14,106 nucleotides of DNA from an uncultured Oscillospiraceae bacterium (GTDB lineage Bacteria > Bacillota > Clostridia > Oscillospirales > Oscillospiraceae), in assembly GCA_910588105.1 (NCBI GenBank), contig CAJUQD010000064.1, forward strand, positions 1-14,106, given 5' to 3'. A model generated the notes under the pieces. That model did not search any database. It worked only from the letters and a program-made list of their open reading frames with translations, and was not told where the DNA came from. Shown one piece after another: positions 6,972-14,106 of this stretch (positions are counted from its first letter, which is position 1; each line of letters starts with the position of its first letter). Both the position numbers and the translations under genes were made by a program.

Positions 6972-6998
6972 CATGTCCCGGCGGGCTCTTTGGACATG
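6972..6998 (+). repeat. 7-bp inverted repeat in the leader of the YesL-like gene
   Basis: CATGTCC (6972-6978) and GGACATG (6992-6998) are separated by 13 bases. They lie downstream of the predicted transcription start, so they could form a leader hairpin or a two-half-site operator. Nothing in the sequence decides between the two. Confidence 0.4.
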
Positions 6999-7032
6999 AT
7001 TTCGGCGGTTGACAGGAAGGGGCGCGGCGGCG

Positions 7033-7815
7033 GTGGGTCTGTTCCCAAGGTTTGACGAGGAGGAATCCGGGCGCGGGGAGGACATCCCCCGCAAGACCGG
7101 CTTTCCCCGCCTGTGGGAGCTGGCGTCCCGGGATTTCTGGGACAATTTCCGGGCGGGATTTCTGGCACTGGCCGGGTGTGTGCCCTTTATTGCCGGCATG
7201 TTTTTTGCCGTGTCCGCCCATGCGGTGCTGCTTGCCCCCCTGGCGGGGCTGGTGGGCGGGGCCGTTGCCGGGCCGGAGCTGTGCGCCCTGGCGGACACCC
7301 TGCTGCGGGGCCTGCGGGACGACACGGGCCGGGTCTGGTGGCGCACCTACCGAACGGCGTGGCGGCGCAGCGCCAGGGCGGCGCTGCTGCCCGGGGCGCT
7401 GGGCGGGGCTCTGCTGGGCACCCAGATTTTTTTGCTGCTCCATGCCGGGGCGCTCCAGGTGGACCTGGCCACCAGCCTGGCGCTGGTGCTGGGGGTGCTG
7501 CTCCTGCTGGGCATGTCGCTGTACCTGTGGCCCCAGCTGGCGCTGATGGAGCTGTCCCTGGGCCGGCTCATCAAAAATTCCGCTCTGCTGTTCATTGCCC
7601 AGCTGCCCAGGACGGCGGGGGCGGTGGCCGTTTTTCTGGCGTATATCCTGGTGTCCCTTCGGTTTTTCTCCTTCGCGGTGAGCCTGCTGCCGTTGACCAA
7701 TTTCTGGCTGCCCACCCTGCCCGCGCTGATGCTGATCTATCCCGGCCTGGACCAGGCCTTCGGCATCGAGGAAAAGTTCCGGGAGGGGCAGGAGCCGCCC
7801 CAAGGCGGGGGATGA
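7033..7815 (+). CDS. polytopic membrane protein, YesL/DUF624-like
   Basis: The 260-residue protein begins MGLFPRFDEEESG from GTG 7033, which has GGAAGGGG upstream. A TTG at 7009 is in frame but has no SD and would add only low-complexity residues. A short cytosolic head and LWELASRDFWDNFRAGF lead into five or six hydrophobic segments, roughly residues 43-62, 65-85, 120-140, 145-170, 185-205 and 210-235. The pattern fits YesL-type proteins: a helix pair, then a GP(E/A)xxAL segment and an aromatic-rich linker WWRTYRTAWRRSARAALLPG, then two more helix pairs. YesL-like proteins often sit near sugar ABC importers or sensors and their function is not known. It has its own promoter, and no clear terminator separates it from the ATPase gene 226 bases downstream. 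The family assignment is by pattern only; membrane location is much surer. Confidence 0.6.
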   Translation: MGLFPRFDEEESGRGEDIPRKTGFPRLWELASRDFWDNFRAGFLALAGCVPFIAGMFFAVSAHAVLLAPLAGLVGGAVAGPELCALADTLLRGLRDDTGRVWWRTYRTAWRRSARAALLPGALGGALLGTQIFLLLHAGALQVDLATSLALVLGVLLLLGMSLYLWPQLALMELSLGRLIKNSALLFIAQLPRTAGAVAVFLAYILVSLRFFSFAVSLLPLTNFWLPTLPALMLIYPGLDQAFGIEEKFREGQEPPQGGG

Positions 7816-7899
7816 CCCGCGCCCCGGGGCATACCATATTATGATGGCATTGGCGGCATGTCCGCCTGTCCATACCAGCGCTTTGAAAAGGCGCACAAT

Positions 7900-7929
7900 T
7901 TGACGGGCCGCGGACTACTCCATTACAAT
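7900..7929 (+). promoter_or_regulatory. SigA-type promoter of the sugar ABC ATPase gene
   Basis: TTGACG (7900-7905), 18 bases, then TACAAT (7924-7929): 10 of 12 consensus positions. The expected transcription start is near 7936, giving a leader of about 106 bases. Confidence 0.7.
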
Positions 7930-7935
7930 AGTACG

Positions 7936-8041
7936 CGGTACTGAAAAAAGGAGGAAAAAACACCGCTTCGGCTTGCGGTGCGGCAGTGTGGAGACCTGTC
8001 GCAAGACCTCTGGGACCTGTGCGCCCGGAGGTGAGGTGGAG
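7936..8041 (+). promoter_or_regulatory. structured leader of the ABC ATPase gene with an SD lacking a start codon
   Basis: About 12 bases from the predicted 5' end lies AAGGAGG (7948-7954) with no ATG, GTG or TTG at translating distance; the nearest candidate, TTG 7973, is 18 bases on. A 6-bp hairpin follows (CACCGC 7961-7966 with GCGGTG 7975-7980). Further down, ACCTC (8006-8010) can pair with GAGGT (8028-8032), which is part of the true SD (GGAGG, 8027-8031). The layout resembles the 5' mRNA stabilisers with ribosome-binding motifs known from Bacillus, but this is inference. Confidence 0.4.
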
Positions 8042-9265
<1,224 letters not shown>

Positions 9266-9285
9266 TCTCAGTCAAGCACAAACAC

Positions 9286-9325
9286 AGCCCGGGGGCCTGT
9301 ATGGGGGCCTCCGGGCTTCCTTTTT
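9286..9325 (+). terminator. rho-independent terminator of the ABC ATPase gene
   Basis: AGCCCGG (9286-9292) pairs with CCGGGCT (9311-9317), and an inner GGCC/GGCC pairing can extend the stem. TCC and five T follow. It lies 20 bases after the stop codon. Confidence 0.8.
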
Positions 9326-9390
9326 GGAAAATATCCGTATTGTGAATATGGGGAGCCGGAAATGATATGGATTCCCGGGCGGGAGGGGGT

Positions 9391-9396
9391 TATAAT
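9391..9396 (+). promoter_or_regulatory. candidate -10 element of the MATE gene
   Basis: A perfect TATAAT lies 45 bases before the MATE start. The hexamer 17 bases upstream (TGGATT, 9368-9373) is a poor -35, so only the -10 is supported; an activator might be needed. Confidence 0.4.
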
Positions 9397-9440
9397 GGGG
9401 AAACAATCTGGCGGGAATACCGCCGCAGGGAAAGGATGTA

Positions 9441-10865
9441 ATGTGGTCCATGGCGAGTTTCTCCCAAAACGACGAACGGTTCCGTGACTACGCCCTGGGT
9501 GCGCCGCCGCTGAAGGCTCTGGTGACGGTATGCGCGCCGCTGGCACTGTACCAGGCGCTGAACACCATCTTTAAGATTCTGGACGCGCTGATGGCCGCCC
9601 ATATCAGTTCCAACGCGGTGTCCGCCGTGTCCTGCCTGAGCCAGATTACCCTGATGATCACCGCGCTGGGCACCGGGCTGGCGGTGGGGGGGAGTATCAA
9701 GATTTCCGAGGCGTACGGCCAGGGGGACGGCGCCCTGATGAGCCGCCGGGTGGCCTCGGTATACGCCATGGCGGGGGTGGCGAGCGCCCTGGTGGCGGTG
9801 GCCCTTATCCCCTTTGCCGAGCCCTTCCTCCGCCTGCTTCGGACGCCGGAGGAGCTGATTGAGACGGGCGCAGGCTATTTCCGCATTGAGGTGCTCACCC
9901 TGGTGGTGAACTTCTTCAACACCGTATACATCGCCATTGAGCGAAGCCGGGGCCACGCAAAAAAGATTCTGGCGCTCAACATAGTTATCATCGTGGTGAA
10001 GCTGGGACTGTCCGCCCTGTTTGTGTATGTGCTCCAGGGGGATCTGGCGCTCATCGCCGCGGCCAGCCTGGCGGGGCAGCTGCTGCTGTTCGCCTACGCC
10101 CTGTTTTCCATGAGCCGGGACGAGGGGGCGTTCCGCTTTTCCGTGAAAAATATCTCCTGGCGGCGGGAAACCACCCTGCCTATCCTGGACTTGTCCTACC
10201 CGGTGGCGGCGGAAAAGATGTTTTTCGCCGCGGGTAAAGTCATCGTTAATTCCATGTCCGGCCTGTACGGCGGGCTGACAGTGGGGGCGCTGGGCATCTC
10301 CAACAACATCGGCGGGCTAACCACCTCCTGGCATATGGGGCTTCAGGACGGGGCCGCCCCCCTCATCAGCCAGAACCGGGGGGCGGGGAAATACCGCCGC
10401 ACCCTCCAGCTCTACTTCCGGCTGGTGGCGGTGGATGTGGCCATCGGGGCGCTGGGCATCGCGCTGGTATCCTGGGGCCTGCCCTGGCTGGCGGATGTGT
10501 TTGCCCAGTCCAAAAACAGCTTTGACCAAGGCTTCCGGGAGCAGATCATCGCCATCCACCGCTGGGAGATGCTGGGCTATGTCACCCTGGGGATCAATTC
10601 CGCCACCCTCAGCCTGCTGCTGGGATACGGCAGAACCAAGTGGACCATGTTCCTCAACGTCAGCCGGGTGTTTGTGTTTCGGGTGCCTGTGCTGTGGTTT
10701 TTGCAGCGCTTCACCTCCATGGGGGCCGAGGCGGTGGGGGTGACCATGATGGTGAGCAACGTGTGTACCGGGCTGACGGCGGTGGCGGTGGCCATCCCCT
10801 TGGTCCGGGACATCCGCAGGCTGTGCGCCCAGGAGGAGGCTGCCGGGGCGGTGGAGGGGGAATAG
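9441..10865 (+). CDS. MATE family efflux transporter
   Basis: The 474-residue integral membrane protein has the length and helix density of MATE exporters (12 helices). It opens DYALGAPPLKALVTVCAPLALYQALNTIFKILDALMAAHI, the usual MATE start in which helix 1 leads into a (M/L)xDxxMxxxI motif. It continues with GTGLAVGGSIKISEAYGQGD, corresponding to the conserved loop after helix 2. The second half repeats the fold, with QDGAAPLISQNRGAGKYRRTLQ at the equivalent loop. MATE proteins export drugs or metabolites in exchange for Na+ or H+; the substrate cannot be read from sequence. The ATG at 9441 has AAAGGA 5 bases upstream; an ATG at 9450 is possible but farther from it. It stands alone, with a terminator before it (9286-9325) and after it (10873-10903). 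The -10 is perfect but the -35 poor. Confidence 0.9.
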   Translation: MWSMASFSQNDERFRDYALGAPPLKALVTVCAPLALYQALNTIFKILDALMAAHISSNAVSAVSCLSQITLMITALGTGLAVGGSIKISEAYGQGDGALMSRRVASVYAMAGVASALVAVALIPFAEPFLRLLRTPEELIETGAGYFRIEVLTLVVNFFNTVYIAIERSRGHAKKILALNIVIIVVKLGLSALFVYVLQGDLALIAAASLAGQLLLFAYALFSMSRDEGAFRFSVKNISWRRETTLPILDLSYPVAAEKMFFAAGKVIVNSMSGLYGGLTVGALGISNNIGGLTTSWHMGLQDGAAPLISQNRGAGKYRRTLQLYFRLVAVDVAIGALGIALVSWGLPWLADVFAQSKNSFDQGFREQIIAIHRWEMLGYVTLGINSATLSLLLGYGRTKWTMFLNVSRVFVFRVPVLWFLQRFTSMGAEAVGVTMMVSNVCTGLTAVAVAIPLVRDIRRLCAQEEAAGAVEGE

Positions 10866-10872
10866 CGGGTCA

Positions 10873-10903
10873 AAAAGCGGCACGCGCTTGGCGTGCCGCT
10901 TTT
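10873..10903. terminator. bidirectional rho-independent terminator between MATE gene and malQ
   Basis: A perfect stem (10873-10885 with 10891-10903, AAAAGCGGCACGC and its complement) closes a 5-base loop. A-runs and T-runs on the flanks make it work for both convergent genes. Confidence 0.92.
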
Positions 10904-10904
10904 G

Positions 10905-12428
10905 TTATGCCTTTTTGGTGGGCGCGGCCCTTTTGGCGGCGGCCTTTTTCCTGGGAAGGCGCTGATATACCCGGGTCTCCCGGTACAGCCGCTGGGCCAG
11001 GGCGGGGGTGAACGAGCCAGGCAGGGCCCGCCACTTCCAGTTGATGCCCAGGGTGGAGGGGATATTGATCCGGGCCTCGCTGCCCAGCCCCAGCAGATCC
11101 TGGGCCTGCATCACCGCCAGGTCGGCGGGGGACGCCCAGGCCGAGCGCATCATCCCCCAGTGGTAGCCCTCCCGGGCGTTGAGGCGCAGGTAGGCCTTGG
11201 CGAAGGACACGTCCTTTTTGGGGGCGGTAGCCATCCAACCCAGGATGGTGTCGTTGTCGTGGGTGCCGGTGTAGACCACGCAGTGGGTGGGGTAACGGTG
11301 GGGCAGGTAGTCGCTGCCGTTGTCCCGGCTGTCGAAGGCAAACTCCAGAATCTTCATGCCGGGGTAGCCTGTGTCCCGCAGCAGCCTGCGCACCGAGTCG
11401 GTCTGAAAGCCCAGATCCTCGGCAATGATGTCCTGCCTGCCCAGCTTTTTGTTGACGGCCTTGAAGAAATCCAGGCCGGGGCCGGGGCGCCAGCGACCGT
11501 TCCGGGCGGTTTTGTCGCCGTAGGGGATGGCGTAATAGGCGTCGAAGCCCCGGAAGTGGTCGATACGCAGCGTATCGTAGATGGTGAACTGGAAGGCGAT
11601 GCGGCGCAGCCACCACTGGTAGCCGTCTTCCTTCATCCGCTCCCAGTCAAAGAGGGGATTGCCCCACAGCTGGCCGTCCTCGGAAAAGCCGTCGGGGGGA
11701 CAGCCGGCCACCTCGGTGGGGATGCCGTCCCCGTCCAGCTGGAACTGGTCCGGGTTGGCCCACACGTCGGCGCTGTCGCCGGACACGTATATGGGAAGGT
11801 CGCCGATGATGCGCACGCCCTTGCCGTTGGCGTAGGCCTTGAGGGCGCGCCACTGCCGGAAGAACAGGAACTGAACCGCCTTCCAGAATTCCACCTGCCC
11901 GGCCAGCTCCTCCCTTGCCGCGGACAGGGCAGCGGGACGGCGCAGGCGGATATCCTCGGGCCAGGTGAACCAAGAGGCCCCGCCGTGTTTGTCCTTCAGG
12001 GCCATGAACAGCGCGTAGCCGTCCAACCACTCAGAGCCGCCGCAAAACGCCTGATACCCGTCTGGGGGAGAGGCAAGCAACCGCTCCACCGCCTTTTTCA
12101 GAACCGGGTAGCGGGTCTGGTACATCAGGCCGTAGTCCACGTTTTTAGGGTCGGCCCCCCAGTCCAGGTCCCGGTATTCCTCCGGCTTTAAGAGCCCCTC
12201 TGCCGCCAGGTCGTCCAGGTCGATGAAGTAGGGGTTGCCCGCGTAGGAGGAGAAGGACTGGTAGGGGGAGTCGCCGTAGCTGGTGGGGCAGATGGGCAGA
12301 ATCTGCCAGTAGGTCTGGCCGCCGGCAGCCAGAAAATCGGCAAATTCCCGGGCGGCCGCCCCCAGCGTGCCGATGCCGCAGGGGGAAGGCAGGGAGGAAA
12401 TGGGCATTAAGATGCCGGAGCATCTCAT
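10905..12428 (-). CDS. malQ: 4-alpha-glucanotransferase (amylomaltase, GH77)
   Basis: The 507-residue cytosolic enzyme transfers glucan chains between maltodextrins and releases glucose, which lets imported malto-oligosaccharides enter metabolism. It opens with the family's RCSGILMPISSLPSPCGIG. The catalytic residues are in place: Asp290 in RIDHFRGF (nucleophile), Glu337 in IIAEDLG (acid/base) and Asp391 in GTHDND (transition-state stabiliser). NPLFDWERM and GDLPIYVSGDSADVW are further GH77 hallmarks. The length matches the family except for a Lys/Ala-rich tail (PRKKAAAKRAAPTKK). The ATG at 12428 has AAAGGTGG 7 bases upstream; 17 extra residues read from 12479 lack family similarity. It follows the LacI-type gene on the same strand by 54 bases containing a stable hairpin, with the sugar permease upstream of that, so the order permease, regulator, malQ reads as a maltodextrin operon. 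Confidence 0.96.
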   Translation of the reverse strand: MRCSGILMPISSLPSPCGIGTLGAAAREFADFLAAGGQTYWQILPICPTSYGDSPYQSFSSYAGNPYFIDLDDLAAEGLLKPEEYRDLDWGADPKNVDYGLMYQTRYPVLKKAVERLLASPPDGYQAFCGGSEWLDGYALFMALKDKHGGASWFTWPEDIRLRRPAALSAAREELAGQVEFWKAVQFLFFRQWRALKAYANGKGVRIIGDLPIYVSGDSADVWANPDQFQLDGDGIPTEVAGCPPDGFSEDGQLWGNPLFDWERMKEDGYQWWLRRIAFQFTIYDTLRIDHFRGFDAYYAIPYGDKTARNGRWRPGPGLDFFKAVNKKLGRQDIIAEDLGFQTDSVRRLLRDTGYPGMKILEFAFDSRDNGSDYLPHRYPTHCVVYTGTHDNDTILGWMATAPKKDVSFAKAYLRLNAREGYHWGMMRSAWASPADLAVMQAQDLLGLGSEARINIPSTLGINWKWRALPGSFTPALAQRLYRETRVYQRLPRKKAAAKRAAPTKKA

Positions 12429-12449
12429 AGGAAGTCCACCTTTCGTCAA

Positions 12450-12476
12450 GGCCGCCGCCCGGACAGGACGGCGGCC
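12450..12476 (-). other. stable hairpin between the LacI-type gene and malQ
   Basis: GGCCGCCG pairs with CGGCGGCC (8 bp), and a T-G and two G-C pairs extend it over a 5-base loop. No T-run follows on the minus strand, so it is not a standard terminator. It starts 6 bases after the lacI-type stop and may set the ratio of the two messages through processing or partial termination. Confidence 0.5.
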
Positions 12477-12482
12477 CATGGG

Positions 12483-13499
12483 TTAATGTGTCGCGCCCCG
12501 GGGCGGGGACACGCTCTCCCCGGCGATCAGCTCAAAGGGCACCACCCCGTGGACCGGCGGGCGGGGGCGCTGGAGGTTGCGCAGGAGCAGGTCCACCCCC
12601 TGGCGGGCCAGCTGCTGGGTGTCCTGCCGGACGGTGGTGAGGCGGGGGACGGAAAACCGGGAGAGGGGGATGCCGTCGTAGCCCACCACGGAGATATCCC
12701 GTGGCACCCGCCGCCCCAGGTCGTGGATGGCCCGGATGGCCCCCAGGGCCATCACGTCGCTGACGCAGAACAGGGCGGTGAGCTCCGGGCAGCGCCCCAG
12801 CAGGCGCTTGGTGGTGTCGTAGGCGTCGGAGAAGGAGTAGCGGCAGGGCTCGCACCGCCGGGCGTCGAAGGGCAGGGACAGCTCGTCGAAGGCCCGCTGG
12901 CAGCCCAGGACCCGGCGGTAGCTGATCTGGGTGCACGACCAGTTGCCGCCCAGCAGGCCGATGTCCCGGTGCCCCTGGTCCGCCAGGTAGCGCACCACCC
13001 GGTAGGCCGCCTCCTCATCATCGGTGGTGAGGGAGGACAGGTTGGGGAAGTCAAGCTCCCGAGCCGAGTTGGTGAGCAGCACGCAGGGGACGGTGATGTG
13101 GCCGAACTCCGCCTGAAAAAACTCCAGATCGCCCCCCAGGAACAGGATGCCCAGGGGCTTGCGCTCCCGGCACAGCTGGACGGCGTAAACCACCTCGTTG
13201 GCGTCCTCGTCCAGGTAGTAGACCGCGGCGTTCTGGCCCGCGTCCTGGAGCAGCTGCTGGCAGCGCTCCATCAGCTCGGCAAAGAGCATGTTCATAGTGC
13301 CCTTGACGATGATGGCGATGGAGGCGCTGGTCTGCTGCTTCAGGTGCCGGGCGTTGGTATTGGGCTGGAAGCCCTGCTCCGCCACCACCGCCAGCACCCT
13401 GCGCCGGGTCTCCTCAGATACGTCGGGGTGGTCGTTGAGCACCCGGGACACGGTGGTCACACCCACGCCGGACAACCGGGCAATATCCTTGATGGTCAA
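12483..13499 (-). CDS. LacI family transcriptional regulator
   Basis: The 338-residue DNA-binding regulator has an N-terminal helix-turn-helix and hinge helix (TIKDIARLSGVGVTTVSRVLN, about residues 2-22, then NTNARHLKQQ). The periplasmic-binding-protein-like sugar-sensing domain follows, with LTTDDEEAAYRVVRYLADQGHRDIGLL, ALFCVSDVMALGAIRAIHDLG and ISVVGYDGIPLSRFSVPRLTTV. Length is typical. The TTG at 13499 is the start: it places MTIKDIA exactly as in the family and has GGAGGG 7 bases upstream. Regulators of this family usually repress sugar uptake and catabolic genes and release DNA on binding the sugar or its phosphate. Between a sugar permease and malQ, it probably controls maltodextrin or another alpha-glucoside. 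It has its own promoter with a palindrome (13547-13554) over the -35, suggesting autoregulation. Confidence 0.93.
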   Translation of the reverse strand: MTIKDIARLSGVGVTTVSRVLNDHPDVSEETRRRVLAVVAEQGFQPNTNARHLKQQTSASIAIIVKGTMNMLFAELMERCQQLLQDAGQNAAVYYLDEDANEVVYAVQLCRERKPLGILFLGGDLEFFQAEFGHITVPCVLLTNSARELDFPNLSSLTTDDEEAAYRVVRYLADQGHRDIGLLGGNWSCTQISYRRVLGCQRAFDELSLPFDARRCEPCRYSFSDAYDTTKRLLGRCPELTALFCVSDVMALGAIRAIHDLGRRVPRDISVVGYDGIPLSRFSVPRLTTVRQDTQQLARQGVDLLLRNLQRPRPPVHGVVPFELIAGESVSPPRGATH

Positions 13500-13525
13500 G
13501 CCGCGTCCCTCCTTTTCAGCCGGTT

Positions 13526-13554
13526 ATTTTACCCCTTTTCCCGCTTTTGCGCAA
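13526..13554 (-). promoter_or_regulatory. promoter of the LacI-type gene with candidate operator TTGCGCAA
   Basis: On the minus strand TTGCGC (13549-13554), 17 bases, then TAAAAT (13526-13531). The -10 matches 5 of 6 and the -35 only 3 of 6. The -35 lies inside the perfect 8-bp palindrome TTGCGCAA (13547-13554), which has the central CG typical of LacI-family operators. A bound repressor there would block RNA polymerase. Confidence 0.5.
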
Positions 13555-13578
13555 CCCTTTCTTTTCAAAAACCGGATC

Positions 13579-14106
13579 TTATCCCTTCACCGCGCCCGCG
13601 GCCACGCCCTTGATGATGTGCTTCTGGCAGGTGAGGTAGAAGATGATGACGGGGATGATGGCCAGCAGGATCAGCGCCATGGTGGCGCCCAGATCCACGG
13701 TGCCGTAGCTGCCCTTCAGGTACTGGATGTGGATGGGGATGGTCCGGTACTCGTTGATGTCCAGCACCAGCACAGGCAGCAGGTAGTCGTTCCACACCCA
13801 CATGATCTCCAGGATGCCCACGGAGATCATGGTGGGCTTGAGCATGGGAACCACCACCAGGAAGAAGGTGCGCACCGGGCCGCAGCCATCGATGGCGGCG
13901 GCCTCCTCAATCTCCAGGGGGATGGACTTGACGAAGCCCACGAACATGAAGATGGCCAGGCCCGCGCCAAAGCCCAGGTACACCACGGGAATGGTCCAGG
14001 GGGTGTTCAGCTTGAGCTGGTCGGCGGTGTTGGACAGGGTGAACATCACCATCTGGAAGGGGACCACCATGGAGAACACGCACAGGAAGTACAGCGCCTT
14101 GCAGAA
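13579..14106 (-). CDS. carbohydrate ABC transporter permease, MalG/CUT1 type, C-terminal part (5' end outside window)
   Basis: The frame is open to the right edge (reading FCKALYFLCVFSMVVPFQMV), so the 175 residues seen are the C-terminal portion of a protein normally near 280 residues. GTG 14079 and ATG 14070 fall inside a membrane helix and are not starts. The ATPase-docking EAA loop is plain (EIEEAAAIDGCGPVRTFFLVVVPMLKP). It is preceded by the segment after VPFQMVMFTL typical of MalG-type subunits and followed by VWNDYLLPVLVL. It ends in the family tail IIKGVAAGAVKG. With its MalF-type partner and a binding protein, presumably beyond the edge, it would import a sugar. No ATPase of its own is seen; the orphan at 8042-9265 is a natural partner. 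It ends 80 bases before the LacI-type gene without an obvious terminator. Confidence 0.92.
   Translation of the reverse strand, partial: FCKALYFLCVFSMVVPFQMVMFTLSNTADQLKLNTPWTIPVVYLGFGAGLAIFMFVGFVKSIPLEIEEAAAIDGCGPVRTFFLVVVPMLKPTMISVGILEIMWVWNDYLLPVLVLDINEYRTIPIHIQYLKGSYGTVDLGATMALILLAIIPVIIFYLTCQKHIIKGVAAGAVKG

Larger units (their letters stand above)
6697..7032. other. divergent promoter region between the hydrogenase and YesL-like genes
   Basis: This 336-base gene-free stretch holds the hydrogenase promoter (6761-6789, minus), the promoter of the next plus-strand gene (6913-6942), and a 7-bp inverted repeat in that gene's leader (6972-6998). A small hairpin CCCGG/CCGGG (6867-6883) is flanked by A5 on each side and could act as a weak minus-strand terminator. 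AT-rich patches at 6721-6742 and 6934-6960 belong to the leaders. I see no small gene or RNA gene here. Confidence 0.6.

Noticed and set aside
6748..7896. Open frame of 382 codons on the minus strand opposite the YesL-like gene
   Set aside because: Gln/Arg/Pro-rich text with no motif, lying across two promoters. The plus frame gives regular membrane helices.
7816..7899. Possible terminator after the YesL-like gene
   Set aside because: GGCGG/CCGCC at 7852-7866 and GCCCCGGGGC are GC palindromes without a following T-run.
7973..8041. N-terminal extension of the ABC ATPase from TTG 7973
   Set aside because: The extra 23 residues do not resemble the family, the start codon is too far from the upstream SD, and a good SD stands before ATG 8042.
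10893..12191. Open frame of 432 codons on the plus strand opposite malQ
   Set aside because: Shadow frame; the minus strand has all GH77 catalytic motifs.

Overview
The window looks like a chromosomal stretch of a GC-rich, strictly anaerobic Clostridia member of the Oscillospiraceae type (Flavonifractor, Intestinimonas and Oscillibacter are similar). The grounds are high GC by eye, Firmicutes-style SigA promoters and strong Shine-Dalgarno (SD) sites, a Clostridia-type [FeFe]-hydrogenase-like protein, and an MsmX/MsmK-type sugar ATPase. The genus is inference. I see no phage, insertion sequence, CRISPR array, tRNA or rRNA.

Left arm (+ strand, 1-1527): the 3' part of a DUF1015 gene, then a small uncharacterised gene whose frame is broken by one extra G in a GGGGG run. 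A perfect hairpin terminator serves both this pair and the genes facing it.

Middle arm (- strand, 1538-6696): read in transcription order, this is a ferredoxin-type [FeFe]-hydrogenase homologue, leuS, a decayed VOC/glyoxalase pseudogene directly behind leuS, rpsU (ribosomal protein S21), and two tandem tiny membrane proteins that look like duplicates of each other. Hydrogenase, leuS, rpsU and the small pair each have a clear 17-bp-spaced promoter, and good terminators follow hydrogenase and rpsU. These are mostly independent units rather than one operon.

Right-centre (+ strand, 7033-10865): a YesL/DUF624-like membrane protein, an orphan sugar-ABC ATPase of the MsmX/UgpC type with a lysine-rich insert and an elaborate 5' leader, and a MATE-family exporter.

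Right arm (- strand, 10905-14106): an alpha-glucoside module. It has the C-terminal part of a CUT1 sugar permease (MalG type, cut by the window edge), a LacI-type regulator with a candidate operator in its own promoter, and 4-alpha-glucanotransferase (malQ). The orphan ATPase at 8042-9265 is the type that powers such ATPase-less importers, so it probably serves this transporter among others.

I found no convincing new multi-gene system. The points most worth a second look are the frameshifted gene at 902-1493, the multi-lesion VOC remnant behind leuS, the duplicated small membrane proteins by rpsU, the ATPase leader with an SD-like motif lacking a start codon, and the palindrome in the lacI-type promoter.
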